This document shows, piece after piece, positions 38,384 through 50,728 of a stretch of DNA of 64,000 nucleotides. A program made the position numbers and the translations under genes. Every line of letters begins with the position of its first letter. The first letter of the stretch is position 1. The DNA is from Serinus canaria (lineage: Eukaryota; Chordata; Aves; Passeriformes; Fringillidae): NCBI RefSeq assembly GCF_022539315.1, contig NC_066313.1, positions 27,193,059 to 27,257,058 on the forward strand. The letters run 5' to 3'. The notes under the pieces are model-generated. The model had not been told where the DNA came from. It saw only the letters and a program-made list of their open reading frames with translations, and did no database searches.

Positions 38384-39437
38384 AACCATGACCAGTATAT
38401 ATTATTTATTTTTGTATGTCTCTCTCCATTCTTAACTTTCCTAGATTTTTCAGCTTAAATAGCTTTGCATTACACCACTTTCCTAGGAAATTTCTGTTCC
38501 TCCTGAGAAAAGCAAGATCTCAGTCTCCAGGTCCAGGATATTAGCATTGTGTTTTCCTTAAAAAACTGTTACAGAGTATGTATGTTGCCATGGACATCTT
38601 TGGTTTGGAGAGTGGAAGTTTGTTTACTTTAACTCTGATGCCACAGGGCTGAGGCAGACATAAAGATGTGAGCAGCCAAAATGTCAGCCCTAACTTCGGC
38701 ATCCTCACGTCTAATCACTGAAACCCTCCTTCTGTATGAACCTTATGGCAGATCCACTGTGGAGAAGGGAAAAGCCAGTCAGAGAACACCTCAAATTCCC
38801 ACTAACTGGAGGCAGGCTGTAGCACAGAAGCTCCAGCTCACTGTCTGGTTATCCTTGCACACCTCTGACACAGACGTAGGGGACTGCAGAAGCGCTGTGA
38901 ATAGAGAATTAACAGGTCTGCCTGGGAGTAGAAGCACAAGGAACAGCAGCAGCTTCTATGATACCTAGGAGCTGATGGTTGTCAAGACCCAAACACCTCT
39001 GTCTGCAGCTTCTTAGGATGTGCAGATCAGGAGGGAGAGTCCAATGAAGACTCTCAAAAGCAGGACAGCTCAGTCAGACTAATCTGTGTCAGCTCCTAAA
39101 GGATGCATGTGGTCACAAATCTCAGAACAGCTCAGAAGAAGTGATGAAGACCCAGCGACTGACAGTCTTTGTCACCAATGTTGTGACAAAGAATCCTAGG
39201 CAGATTGTTTGGGCACAAGAACCTCGGTGGCTGTGAAAATATGGGTCTGAGATTGTGCTGAATGAGGCTGAATGAGATCAGGTTTGAAGTTTGGGCTTTT
39301 TTTCCAATGAAATCACCTTTCTCCCTACTCAGTAAGTTTTACTACACTGGTTCTACAGTGATGCAGCATTATTTCCTATCTGGAATTGATTGCCAGGCAT
39401 CGAATTCAGCTGTTTCCCTTTTGTTTCTCTCCTACAG
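38384..39437. other. Upstream region of the olfactory receptor
   Basis: No repeat or other gene recognised. Olfactory receptor genes usually have non-coding 5' exons; TTTCTCTCCTACAG ending at 39437 is a good acceptor directly before the start codon. I could not identify the upstream exon. Confidence 0.4.
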
Positions 39438-40439
39438 ATGCTGTGTGAAGGCTGCATAGAGAGGGACAATGTGAGCAGTAGCGCAACCATGGAGTTCCTC
39501 CTGCTCGGCTTCTCCGAGCTGCTCCATCTGCGGGTCCTGCTCTTCCTCACCTTCCTCATTGTTCATTTGGTCACACTGGCAGGGAACGCCGTGATCTTCG
39601 TGGCCGTGCTGATGGAGCCCTCACGTCCCCCTATGCTTTTCTTCCTCGGCCAACTCTCTGCCGTGGAGCTCTGCTACACTTTAGTCATCGTGCCCAAGGC
39701 GCTGCTCGTCCTGGCAGCGGGCGGCAGCCCCATCTCCGTGCCGGGCTGTGCCGCCCAGATGCACCTCTTCGTGGCCCTCGGCGGGGCCGAGTGCTTCCTG
39801 CTGGCAGCCATGGCCTACGACCGCTACGTGGCCGTCTGCCAGCCCCTGCGCTACGCCGCCCTCATGGAGGGGCTGGGCCCCCGCCTGGCTCTGGCCTGCG
39901 CCCTCGGAGCCTTCGCCGTGGCCCTGGGCCTGACGGTGGCCGTGTTCCGCCTGCCCTTCTGCCAGCCCCGCCGCATCGACCACTTCTTCTGCGACGTGCC
40001 CGCCGTGCTGCGCCGGGCCTGCGCGGGGGGCGACGCCGCCCAGCTGGCCCTGATGGCGGCCTGCCTGCTCCTCCTGCTGCTCCCCTTCCTCCTCATCCTG
40101 GCCTCCTACCTCTGCATCGCTGTGGCTTTGTCAGGCGCCGCCTCCCCCGTGGGAAGGGGCAAGGCCTTTTCCACCTGCCTTTCGCACCTGGCCATCACCT
40201 TACTGCACTACGGCTGCGCCACCTTCGTCTACATTCGTCCCAAGTCCAGTTACTCGCCGGCTCGGGACAAGGTGGTGTCTCTGGTCTACACCAATGTTAC
40301 TCCTTTAATGTATCCCCTCATTTATAGCCTGAGGAACAAGGAAATCAGAGGGATCCTCAGGAAAATGCTGAGGAGGAAGAAAATAGGTGAACTGGGATGC
40401 TATCAGAGTTGTGATGTGTGCGTGTGTGGTAAATTTTAG
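39438..40439 (+). CDS. Olfactory receptor, class II (OR6/OR10-like), intact
   Basis: Single-exon, seven-transmembrane odorant receptor of 333 residues. The N-terminus carries an N-glycosylation site (Asn11-Val-Ser) before the EFLLLGFSE motif (19-27). Signature positions are the TM1 Gly49-Asn50, PMLFFL (65-70), Cys104 before TM3, MAYDRYVAVC (125-134), HFFCDV (182-187), SYLC (223-226), KAFSTC (242-247), HYGC with RPKSSYSP (267-274), and PLIYSLRN (293-300) in TM7. I chose the ATG at 39438 because it directly follows a splice-acceptor sequence and keeps the glycosylation site; an in-frame ATG at 39390 precedes the acceptor and the one at 39489 would lose the site. The C-terminal tail is longer than usual and has four cysteines (321, 325, 328, 330). 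The coding sequence is far richer in G+C and CpG than its flanks. The subfamily cannot be fixed by eye. Confidence 0.93.
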   Translation: MLCEGCIERDNVSSSATMEFLLLGFSELLHLRVLLFLTFLIVHLVTLAGNAVIFVAVLMEPSRPPMLFFLGQLSAVELCYTLVIVPKALLVLAAGGSPISVPGCAAQMHLFVALGGAECFLLAAMAYDRYVAVCQPLRYAALMEGLGPRLALACALGAFAVALGLTVAVFRLPFCQPRRIDHFFCDVPAVLRRACAGGDAAQLALMAACLLLLLLPFLLILASYLCIAVALSGAASPVGRGKAFSTCLSHLAITLLHYGCATFVYIRPKSSYSPARDKVVSLVYTNVTPLMYPLIYSLRNKEIRGILRKMLRRKKIGELGCYQSCDVCVCGKF

Positions 40440-43400
40440 TAGAACAAAGGCATGCTTGTTGGAAAACAGCCCCATAACCAGATCACCATAGGCTTCACTA
40501 AGGCAAATATCCAGGCAGAATTCTACATGCATCACTACATTTATGAGAAAAAGATATCTCTGCTCAAAAAAATCCCCAACATGACGCTTGATCTAAAGGA
40601 AAATGCTTCAGTGAGTTGTGAGGACGAAGAGCTTTGATCTGTCACTGGTCTCGCTTCTCTGATCACAAACATATTCAGGCTTACATACATAGTCATCCCA
40701 GCACAATCAGAAGATCAACACAAAAATTTTTAAAGCTAATAAACCAATATTAAAGTATTGGTTTTGTTATTCTTCTATCAAGATGATAGTAGAAATTGGG
40801 TAGTCAGTACAAATTTTAGACTGGTAAGTTTAGCAGCACAATAAATCTATTTGGGGCTTAAAGGAATGTTAGAAGAAGAAAATCCATGGTGAGAAAGAAA
40901 GGTAAAATAGCTGTGGTTTCCTCCAAATTTAGTAGAAGGCTGCACTCTGGCATCTCGTGACAAATGGAAAGATTGTTAGTGTAAACTCATCTAACCTTAA
41001 ATTATTCTACGTATTGAAAGTTAAAATGCCAACAGTCTAACAAGAGTATGACTTTGCTCTGCCTGTTTTGCAGGAAGCAAAACATATTTCCTTTTACAGG
41101 GAGATGCTTTAGGTTTGGATTTTTCCTATGGTAACACAAAGGCAAAGATACTTGTTTTATCATGTGACTTTCACCAGCAAAGACTACATCATATAAATAT
41201 GAACGCCTGGGGAGTGCTGAGATCTGTAATTGTAAAAGTAATAATGCTGCTGCCACAGTTACTGAAATTTCTTCAGCAAAACCAGTGAGAGTTACAGCAC
41301 AGGCTGTACTTCAGCAGTCATAAGATTCTGAAAGGTGCAAAGCAGTGGTATTTTATGAGTTTCCTATGTGTAGGAGGAATGGGATGATTCAGACAAATTA
41401 GAGATGATCAATTTTGGCAGGAAGAGGGGGGGAAAGAACCAACCTAATTATTTTATTTAATAATTCCCTCCCCCGTGTCTCTTTAAAGGCCATAGAGACC
41501 CCATGATTCAAAACCCACCTCTTACACAGAAAATTGCTGAGAAAAAATTACAATGTTTGCTTCTGTTCCTCTGCCTAATCCAAAGGAATTTCAGCACCCC
41601 AGCTGCCCTCAACTCTGTCGCTGGGCAGACTGAGAGAGCAGAGTGGTATTTGCTTTCTCTGGGCTATAATCATTAAAAATTATGGTAAGTGGATTTGACA
41701 AATATAAGAAATTGGCACTGTCACTAAGGAAGTTAACTTGGAGCCTTCTGACAAAAGAGAAATATGGAATTTAAAACTGACATTAAAAGCTGTCTTCAAG
41801 TTCAGAGTCTAGCCTGCCTAAAACATTAACACAGAATATTGGCTCTCAAGTCAATGAATACCTAATTACTCTGTGGGCAAACACTTAGCTGCATTATTTA
41901 AAATTATCAAAGTTGCAGTGAACATTTTAATCACCTGCCAGCTCTTCCAAAAGTGAGAAGGGGAGGGTCACAATGAGAGAACACTATGTACTAATAGAGA
42001 AGTACTTCAGAATTACATTAGAGAAATACTTTGAATCAAATACTATTAAGTAACTGCAATGAGCACAGGAAAAATAGGAATCATCAATTCTAAATCCTGT
42101 CAAGTCAAATCAGGCTTTGAAGTTAATCCTGCTGCAAGCAGTTGACTAGACTTGAGACGGCCAGAGGTCCTTCCTGAGATTAGCAGGACTTTGCATCAGA
42201 GGTTTCTAACGTGCCTTCTAGGAGGTATTGATATGTCCAAAAGCCAGCAATAAAACTGAAGGACAGAAAGACACTGAGGTTTATAACACTGTTCAAAGCC
42301 TTGGCAGAGGCCCTCACATATTTCTGGCAGCTGTGGGCGTGGGCTAGCAGAGAGATAACTGTGACCTGCTGTGGGAAGATAGCAGGGCTGTCCCCTGAAC
42401 CGGGATGTTCCTCATCAACCACTGCAGAACAGAGACACCTGGGCAGACCTCTCCTCACTCCAAGGATACAGATGATGCCTCTGGAAGAGATGACATGACG
42501 TAGACAGCAGCCAGGTTAGACTCCCAGCCTGAGATACATGTAGGAAGTACAGCAAGCAGTGGAGGCTTTCTGAGAAGACACTTTCTCTACCCAATGTTCT
42601 TGAAGATGAACAGAGTGAGGAGATATCCCAGAGCCCAAGACCATCCTCACCAGTATTCCCACACCCACTAGTCCAAGACTAGCCCCATCAGCATTCCCAC
42701 ACCCATTCACAGCATCCTTCCCCCCCACACCATGCCAGCTGTGTTGAGTACTGTATAGATATGTAGAGAGTGTGAGGTAAGAGCAGCAGCAATGTATCAG
42801 AGATATCACACCCATTTCCTTTCTAAAATATTATCTTTTAATTGACTGGACCTGCTTGAGGTCCCTTTTCCACTCAAAAAGTGGCTGTTTCAGTCCTGTT
42901 GACCCAGCACAGTGTGCTGAGAGCTGGAGAGTGCTCAAGCAAAGTAAAGCAGCAGCATCCCTGATGTAGGCATGAGCACAGAATAATAATTTTAAAAAGG
43001 TAATTTCTAAGTTGTTTTCAGAGCTTCGTAGGGAACAGCAGGATCCAGTCAGGCAGTGCAGGTTTTGACAAATGCACAATCCACCTCCAACTGAAGAAGG
43101 GCATGGAAAAGATCTTTCCGAGGGTGTAGTAGTTTTTTGGGTTGGGTAGGGATTCAAGACTCCCCAGTGAATGAGTACAGCTGGGTACCTGCATTTCACA
43201 AATGGTCTTGTCCTTTCTTGGAAGAGGAATGCTTGCATTCCCAAATTTGCAGAGACCTGAGATCTGGAAAACGTAGATGTCATGAAGTTTTCCAGTGAAA
43301 CCAATTAGGACATCACTAAGAATCACTTCATGGTTTACACAGCCATAAAAACAGAGTATTCACCCTTGCAATTAATTTCGTAAAGGCGGCCCTGAGCAAG

Positions 43401-45044
43401 CACTGTGTGAGAACACAGATCTTATCAGTGGTGGAGCACCAGAGCCCAACCTGTAAGAGTTCAACCTGTAAGATCACATCAGTGATCAGCTGTCCACGTT
43501 CTCAAAAATGAAGGGAGTTTGGAGGATGATGGCCCAGACTTTGGGCAGCATTCAGGATACTCAAGGTCCAGCACCTTGAATGGTACATGCCACTGAAAGG
43601 TTCCTCCACTCAAGAGGATACTTCAAGGTGGTTCCTTGAGAGCTATTGCCAGTACCAGTGATACTGGGAGGATACAAGTGAAACCTCCCTTTCAGTATAG
43701 AGAGAAACCAGAGAAAAATGCTTTGGTGTTTTTCTTTGTTTGTTTTTGGTTGGTTGGGGTTTTTTTTTGTTTCATTTTGGGGTTTTTTTGCATGCTATTA
43801 TGCTTTGCTGGCAATCCAGGTAAGACATTTCCTAAAAATTGTTCCTATAAATAATCAAGCTCCTAAAAGAAGTAAATGCACTTGCATTAAGAGAAAATCC
43901 TTATTTTCCTATGAGTATAAATACAAAAGTTTATTTAGAGGATTTGGTTTTATTATGGGTAAGGAAAGTTGAAAAAATAGCAAAAGTTTAGTTTTAAGAG
44001 CTAGGAAGAAATTTCAGTGTATTTATTTTCCCTTGACAAAGTCATGTTATCACATTCTGTCTGTTTTGGCTTACACGGAAAGTGTGTCCACCAGCCTTTC
44101 TTTCTTTCTTTCACATTCCTTAAAAGCTTAGAAAACCTGCAAATAATCCTATATTTACCCAAATAGATGGTTTTTATCCTTTGATTTGAAGCAGGAAGGT
44201 GAAATTAATACAGCTATTTACAATAATGGAGTTACAAAATGAAATGGATGTGGGCTTAGTAGCAAACCTAGAAAACAGGTGTTAATATCATGAGGGTAAA
44301 AAGCTGTCAAAGATTTTCTTTATTAAGAAAAGGCCTTTGCTTTTGATGTTTATTATGAACATGCCAAAGGAGCAATATTTACTGTTATTACTTTACTATT
44401 TACATATTTTTTCTACTATAAAGGCTAGAATGCCATAGGAGTTTCTCTTGCAGATATTTATAGATAGAAGATTTACAAAAGAAGAGAGATGAGTCCTTCC
44501 TGAGATTATTTTTTACTTTTATATGAAATTATGTATTTAGCATATAAAATCTGATAGGTTCCTACATGATATAAAACAAATATAGTCCACACCCCCATAA
44601 ACAAGCTAATGGGAATGAAATTACTTAAATAATCTGCCATTTCTGCACAGGATTAAACATTTCTACAAGCTTTTTATTTATTATCTCGGCTGTTGCACAG
44701 GCCTTAAGTTTCCTTTAATGGATTGTTTCAGGAAGCAACCAGGAACATAGAACAAAAACTAATCAGGAGACCAAAGTGGAGCTGAAGAATGAGGTGAAGC
44801 TCCTGCCAGCTGGTTGGTTTCAGAATTAGTTTCACCTTGCCCTACAAGTACCTCCACATCAAAAAGCTGACTGAAGGTGTTATTAATAATTCCAGCACTG
44901 TATCCCTGACCTAAAGCTCTTGGCTCTAAAGATCCTATTGTGCTCAGTTGTCTTCCAAGCAAGTCCAGGAAAAAGTGAGAATGGGAAGGTCGATACCCAC
45001 CCAGCGTGTACCTTTGGCTTTACCTGCATAAGTGCAAGAACATG

Positions 45045-45117
45045 AGACAGTCTGGTTTTACAAATTGGTATGTAAAGATGTAAGACCGTCTGGTTCTACA
45101 AATTGGCATGTAAAGTT
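45045..45117. repeat. Imperfect 38-bp tandem duplication
   Basis: Two units beginning AGAC(A/C)GTCTGGTT, each with ACAAATTGG(T/C)ATGTAAAG. Confidence 0.85.
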
Positions 45118-45966
45118 GAGGGAAGACCTGATGGCTCAGCAGCATATGGCCTCTAGCCTAGTCACTGCTGAAAATCAGGTCTCCTAAAATCTGTGTAGTG
45201 TTTCGTTGTGGTTTTGCTGTACAGTTGCTCTCAGCATTCATTTCAGTTTTCATGTTTTGATTTAATTAATGAGTTCAAGTTTCAAAAAATCAAGTGGGAG
45301 GCTGAACTGAGAATAGAGTTGGCAGTGAGTCGGGAAGATGTTAACACGTTCAATGCCCTCTTTCCACCTGCAAGGTGTCTGCTTCAAATACCTTCTCGTT
45401 ATGTCCACCTTGAAACCTCTCAGGGAGAATGCTGCTTGCTAACACAGTGAACAGTGGAAACTATTTCATTTCTGCACTGGACAGCAACTCTTCAACATCA
45501 GGATCAAGCTACAACAGCAACAAATATGGGCAAGGTTCTTGTGTTTAGATTGTGGAGGAAACTGTAATTTGTTAAGAGGAGGACCATAAAAATATCTTGA
45601 AAAAACATATTAGAAACAGACATAAAAGCTTTAAAATATTTATTGTAAACCCCCAGAAAAGAAAAGATGTATTAACTCACACATTCACCTGTAAGAGCAG
45701 AAAAAATAAATTTTAAATCACACTACCTAAGTGACTAGTGGTATGGCTTTTTATTGCATTTTAGTAAACCCTTTTCAGCATCAGTGAGATATTTCCATGT
45801 TTGAACATAATTACCCAGGACTGGGGAAGAACAGCCAGAAAATATGAAGAAATTGCAAATAACAGAGAGGTATGTGTTTGCCATGCAGAGGTTACTATTG
45901 CTATATTTTGAGCTTTGATTCAGCTACTAAAAATATTATAATCTTACTTTTCTATAATGTAGTGCA

Positions 45967-46025
45967 ATAAGTCGTCAGCATTTCTCTACTAGAAATAAGT
46001 CATCAGTCATTTCTCTACTAGAAAT
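45967..46025. repeat. Imperfect 29-bp tandem duplication
   Basis: Two units of an AAGTC(G/A)TCAG start and a CATTTCTCTACTAGAAAT end. Confidence 0.85.
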
Positions 46026-46706
46026 CAAATTTTTCTGGGTCAGATTTTATGTTTATCACACATATTCTGTTAGTAATGCTCAAGGAGAAACTGAATGCTT
46101 TAGTGAAATCCTAATGCCAACAAGATGAATAAATATCTTTAAAGGTGCCCAGGAAGTATGTGCTGTCAAAGAGAAATGTTAAGTGTAGAACTATACTTTT
46201 TGGATTTCTAAGTATATAATGTGCTGCAAAGGTATAATAGAAAATAACTCTTGTGACCCAGATTTGTACCACTTAGGGAAGTTTTATGATTAGGAGAATG
46301 AATCAGATTCTATTATGACTTGGTTTTCATTGCTTTTCTCTTGTCTGTACAAAATGTCACACCTCAGCATAAGCGAAGCCCTGTTTGGCTGCTCTCCCGG
46401 AGGCAGCCGGGACATCTGGGGCTCCACAGCCGCTGGACCACGAGGGGGAGCAGAGCTGGGCTAGCAAGAGAATTATCTCAGGTAATTTCTATGGAAAAGC
46501 AAGGTCCTCCCCCTCATTTGCAGGATGGTGTAATAATTTAACTGAGCCCTGTTTTGCAAGCCAAATAAGAGCATGGCAGACCATGGCAGGATAAGCTTAT
46601 CCAGAGACAAAAGCCAGCAAGCCTGCAGTTCAGGCAGCAGTGCAAACATACTTCCCTGCCTGATCAGGTGTCCAGCCAGGGCATCAGCACGTAGAGAAAA
46701 CACCTA

Positions 46707-46820
46707 TTAGTGTGTTGCTGATGATCAAGTAAGTGGAGTTAGTGTGTTAGTGTGTTGCTGATGGTCAAGTAAGTGGAGTTAGTGTGTTAGTGCGTTGCTG
46801 ATGATCAAGTAAGTGGAGTT
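46707..46820. repeat. 40-bp minisatellite, about 2.8 units
   Basis: Units start TTAGTG(T/C)GTTGCTGAT and continue G(A/G)TCAAGTAAGTGGAGTT; successive starts are 40 bp apart with only two substitutions. Confidence 0.93.
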
Positions 46821-49800
46821 TTATTCAGGAATACTGGGCTTCTTCTAGTTCATGTAGTGTATGACATCTTTGTCAGGTGGAAGATATATTTGGGAAGCTA
46901 CCCTCCTGTTTTGACTGCAGCCCAAGTAAGGAACTGTCTACATTCCTGGTGGAAGATGATGTGATTGCTCATCTACCAATGATGAACTGAACGAGCAAAA
47001 GATTGATGTGGGGAGGGATGACTGGAGAACTTTAATCCAAATACCTGCTCACTGCAGGGTTAACACCAAAACTGTGTCAGGTTGCTCAGGGCCTTTCAGG
47101 CAAAGCTTGTACATCTCCAGGGGTGTTTATCTCTCATGTGTGAGGAAGAATAAGGGAGTGTCCCCTGCTTCTTCTGTGGATGAAAACTCAGATCTATGCC
47201 TTGTCTCTATCAGCTTCATTCATTCCCTTGCCCTTGTGCTTCTTCTCAAGGGAGAAAGATAACCAGCTCGACTACTTGTGCAGGCAGGTCCTCAGGTCTC
47301 TAACACAGAGGTGGCTGCTTTGTAATCCAGAGGAGCTACTTGTGCTTCTTCATAGGAGTTTAAAATATCTATTTAAAACAAAATCTGAGTTTCTGAATGC
47401 AAAATGTCCATATACAAAACTAATTTAACAGCTTAAACCACTAAATGGTAGGAGTCTGTTTTCTGCAGAAAAACAATCTGAAGTCAGCTGTTTGAAATAT
47501 TCTAAGATAATTGCTGGTAGAGTAGAGCCAGAAAACCTTCTAAGATAAACATGAAAACACTAGAATATTTAACTGTGGTCATGCAGGTGAGAATAAGGGA
47601 CAGAAACCACAAATTTTCTACAGGGAATAAGATATTCATACAGAGCATATCTTAGGCTCTACAGAGCTGTCATAGATTATTCCTAGAGTTGTAGAAATAG
47701 TGGATAAAAGGAGTGAATCAGAGACCACAGAACAAGAGCAAGTTCCTCCTTCAGACTGAAGTGGGCTTGTTACAAAATGGATTTGAGGCCTCTGGAAGAC
47801 CTATACATCTATGTTACTGTGATACCTTACTGAAAGCCAGTTCAGGATGCATAGATTCAAGTTATCAGTACCAAAGGGATGCTTTGATAATTCGGTAAGT
47901 GATATCAAGTGAGAAACTCCGGAGATTATTTCTAGGTTCTGTTTCATTCATCAGCTGTAAGGCCATTTAACAGCACAATGGTGAAACTTGTTCTAAAATA
48001 TGAGGAGCAGCAAACACAGTAAACAATTTGTAAGAATCATATGAGACAGTTCTGTCTGAACTGCAGTTCAAAAGAAGCACGTCCCAACTCAGCCTTGGGA
48101 GTGCCCTTTGACTTTCCCAACAGCACATCAAAACAAGACCTGGTGCACAGCCTTCCTCCTCACTTCCCTCACCACAAGCCCACACAGCTGTAGGAGGAAA
48201 GCCCAGGTGTGTTGTGTGGTGATATTTTCCAGCTGGATACCTAATCACAGTGATACTCAGAACAATATTCTGGGAAATGGAAGGAAAAAATGTGCCTTGC
48301 AATTCAGAAATACTCGGAGGGCCAAGAAAGAGAGGATGAGAATCAGCCCAAAGACATTCTGAGAGTGAGCTGAAAAGACACAGTTACCTTCTTAACGCCA
48401 AGATGCATGCCAGAAATGAGATGCTCACTGGGAAGCCATGAGAGTGAGAGGCTGTGGAGATGTAAATCACAGAATCATAGAATATGATTGTAAACAAGAC
48501 ATAAAAAGATTTTTTTAATTAAGTTCTTTCAGTTTTGCTTATTTGTTGTTTGTTTGGGATTTGTTTGTTTTAGTTGTTTGTTGTTGGTGTTTTTGTTTGT
48601 GTTTTTTTACAGTCAGAGAATTAATTTTGCCCAACAATTTCCAAAGACAAAATCCAAGCCTGTGGTGCACAAACAGAATAACAATGTCAGTGAAATACTC
48701 AGTATGAAAATGCACGTGTGGTACTCACTCTTCTGGCTAGCCTCTGTGTATATTCCCTCTTTTTCCCTTTGAATCTGCATTTTGGTGCAGAGGACACATG
48801 GGAAAGCAATCTAGCAGAGCTTTTACAGGTATCAGCAAAGTTCTATGCATTTTGTGTTTTTACTTCTGTGTGCTCCCACTTGTTTATAGATTTTCTTCAG
48901 ATCCTGGTCCTGCTGAAACATTAGACTGTATTTTGTTTCACTATCATTGTACACATTCTGACTGTGAGCTACACCAGGTGATCTCCAATCTGAAAAAACA
49001 CGAAGCAATAAATATGATTTTTGACCACCATTGTCTGGAAAACCCCAATTGCTGATCACCATCTGCTCACACTACAAGGGGAAGGAAAAGAAGGTAATTT
49101 TTTTTTTAGGCCATATTCTCCAGTAAGCCCTAGTAAATTGCTTCCTGCCTACTCCTTAGATCAAATGTTCTGCGTATCTGCACACCAGTGAAATGGAGAC
49201 AGAGTATCCCAAGGCTCTTTGCTCAAGAACTTGTCACTTCTGGGATTTTACAGATGAAAACTCTGTTAGCCCTGAGGAGCCAAATGTCAGGCCTTGACAT
49301 TGATTTTTTTTTCTCCTGAGGAAGAACATGAGCTCCTGGCCTGCCCTAGAGCCTTATCCTCCAGCTGCAAATGGTTCTTCCCCATTTCATATCTATTTAG
49401 GCCTTGCCTGTGTCTTGTCCCATCAGAGGGAAGTTAGCTGTGGGTCTGTCTGCCCCACTGCTACCTCACAGACTGAAGAACTATACAAATGAAGCCCTAA
49501 ATGGACACATTCCCCCAGCACAAACTCAAGGTATGGATTGTAGACCAAAAAATCTTATATGACTCCTGCAATGGGAGTCATTCAATTGTGGGGGAAACAG
49601 GCATAAAAGTTTTGAGACAGTACTGTGGACTGATAAAGAAAATTTTAGACAGGATTAAACTGCAACAAATTTAAGGTACAACTACTCTAAATGCCATTTA
49701 CATTTGAATTATTTGCACCTATATTTTACTTCACGTGCTATGTAAAATTTAAAACTTAGTATTGTAACCACCGGTTCTGAAATTTCTCTTGCCTATGTTC

Positions 49801-50494
49801 AGACATCTTGGGATAGATCTTGCTTTCTCAAGATGTATGGTTTGAGAACCACAGGATTCACTGAAAGATTAGATCCAAGAGCCCTCAGAGAGTCCACAGT
49901 CCCAAATGCTGCTCAGAGCAGGGCTGACTCCAGAGGTGGTTATGTTGTTCACGGCTGTGTCCTGGCAAATCTGGAACATCTCCAAGGGTGGAGATCCCCC
50001 AGTCTCTCTAGGCAACCTGACAAGGTCCTTTCTTTAGCCTTCCTTGGGGAGGAGGAGGAAGAGAGCAGGAGGAATGCAGCTGTACAGCAAGTGTAAGTGC
50101 AATAATACCATCTGTATTTAGAGGGAGGGGTGTAATAGCTGTGTATGGGTGGGAGTAACATCCTTGATGAATGCCAGAAGAGACAGAACAAAGGCAAGTT
50201 CTTTCATATTTATGTCCCTCAGGAAGAAAACGAAAAGTCCCATGAGGTCTTTGTACACAGAGAAAGAATCCTTCTAGTTTGCTTCCTCTCCCATGATTTC
50301 TTTTTTGCTGAAAAGCAGGCACTGCCCATCAATGCAGAGGAGCATACTAAACAAACAACAGTAATTCTGGCAGACAAAGTGGTATCCCTGTCGCTCTGTG
50401 ACATACCTGGGAATGAAACAGACTGCTGTCCCTGTGTACAGATGGATTTCCTAATCATATTCAGTGAGGATGGCTCAGTGGTTTTAGCCCCATT
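46821..50494. other. Long non-coding stretch
   Basis: No exon recognised. A GTTT-rich low-complexity tract lies at 48540-48610. A very short CR1-tail-like ATCACAGAATCATAGAAT occurs at about 48466-48484 and stops after that. Confidence 0.45.
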
Positions 50495-50728
50495 ATCACA
50501 GATCACAGAATCACAGAATGGCTTGTCTTGGAAGAGACCTGGAAGATCATCTGTTTCCAACTGCCCTGCCATGGGGGTTGGAGCTAGACCTTCCACTAGA
50601 CCAGATTGCTCCAGTGTCCCATCCAACCTGGCCTTGAACACTTCCAGGGATGGAATAGCAACAACCTCCCTGGGCAACCTGTTCCAGTTGCACCACCCTG
50701 AAGAATTAATTCCTAAAATTTCAGTTTA
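50495..50728 (-). mobile_element. CR1 LINE 3' end (antisense), about 230 bp
   Basis: ATCACAGAATCACAGAATGG, TTGGAAGAGACCTGGAAGAT, CAGTGTCCCATCCAACCTGG and CCTCCCTGGGCAACCTGTTC in order give a typical short antisense CR1. It ends at the edge of the EPHA1 CpG island. Confidence 0.92.

Larger units (their letters stand above)
40440..46706. other. Long non-coding stretch with small tandem repeats
   Basis: No exon or RNA gene recognised in about 6.3 kb. It holds a T/G-rich low-complexity tract (43730-43790), a TTTC run near 44096, and two imperfect tandem duplications listed separately. Confidence 0.45.

Noticed and set aside
39489..39491. Alternative ATG for the olfactory receptor
   Set aside because: Starting here removes the N-terminal glycosylation site and most of the extracellular N-terminus; the ATG at 39438 fits the family better.
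39681..40327. Long open frames in other phases over the olfactory receptor
   Set aside because: Shadows of the GC-rich receptor gene; the Arg/Pro/Ala-rich translations have no meaning.
48466..48484. CR1-tail-like ATCACAGAATCATAGAAT
   Set aside because: Similarity ends after about 18 bp; it could be a minimal CR1 stub or chance.
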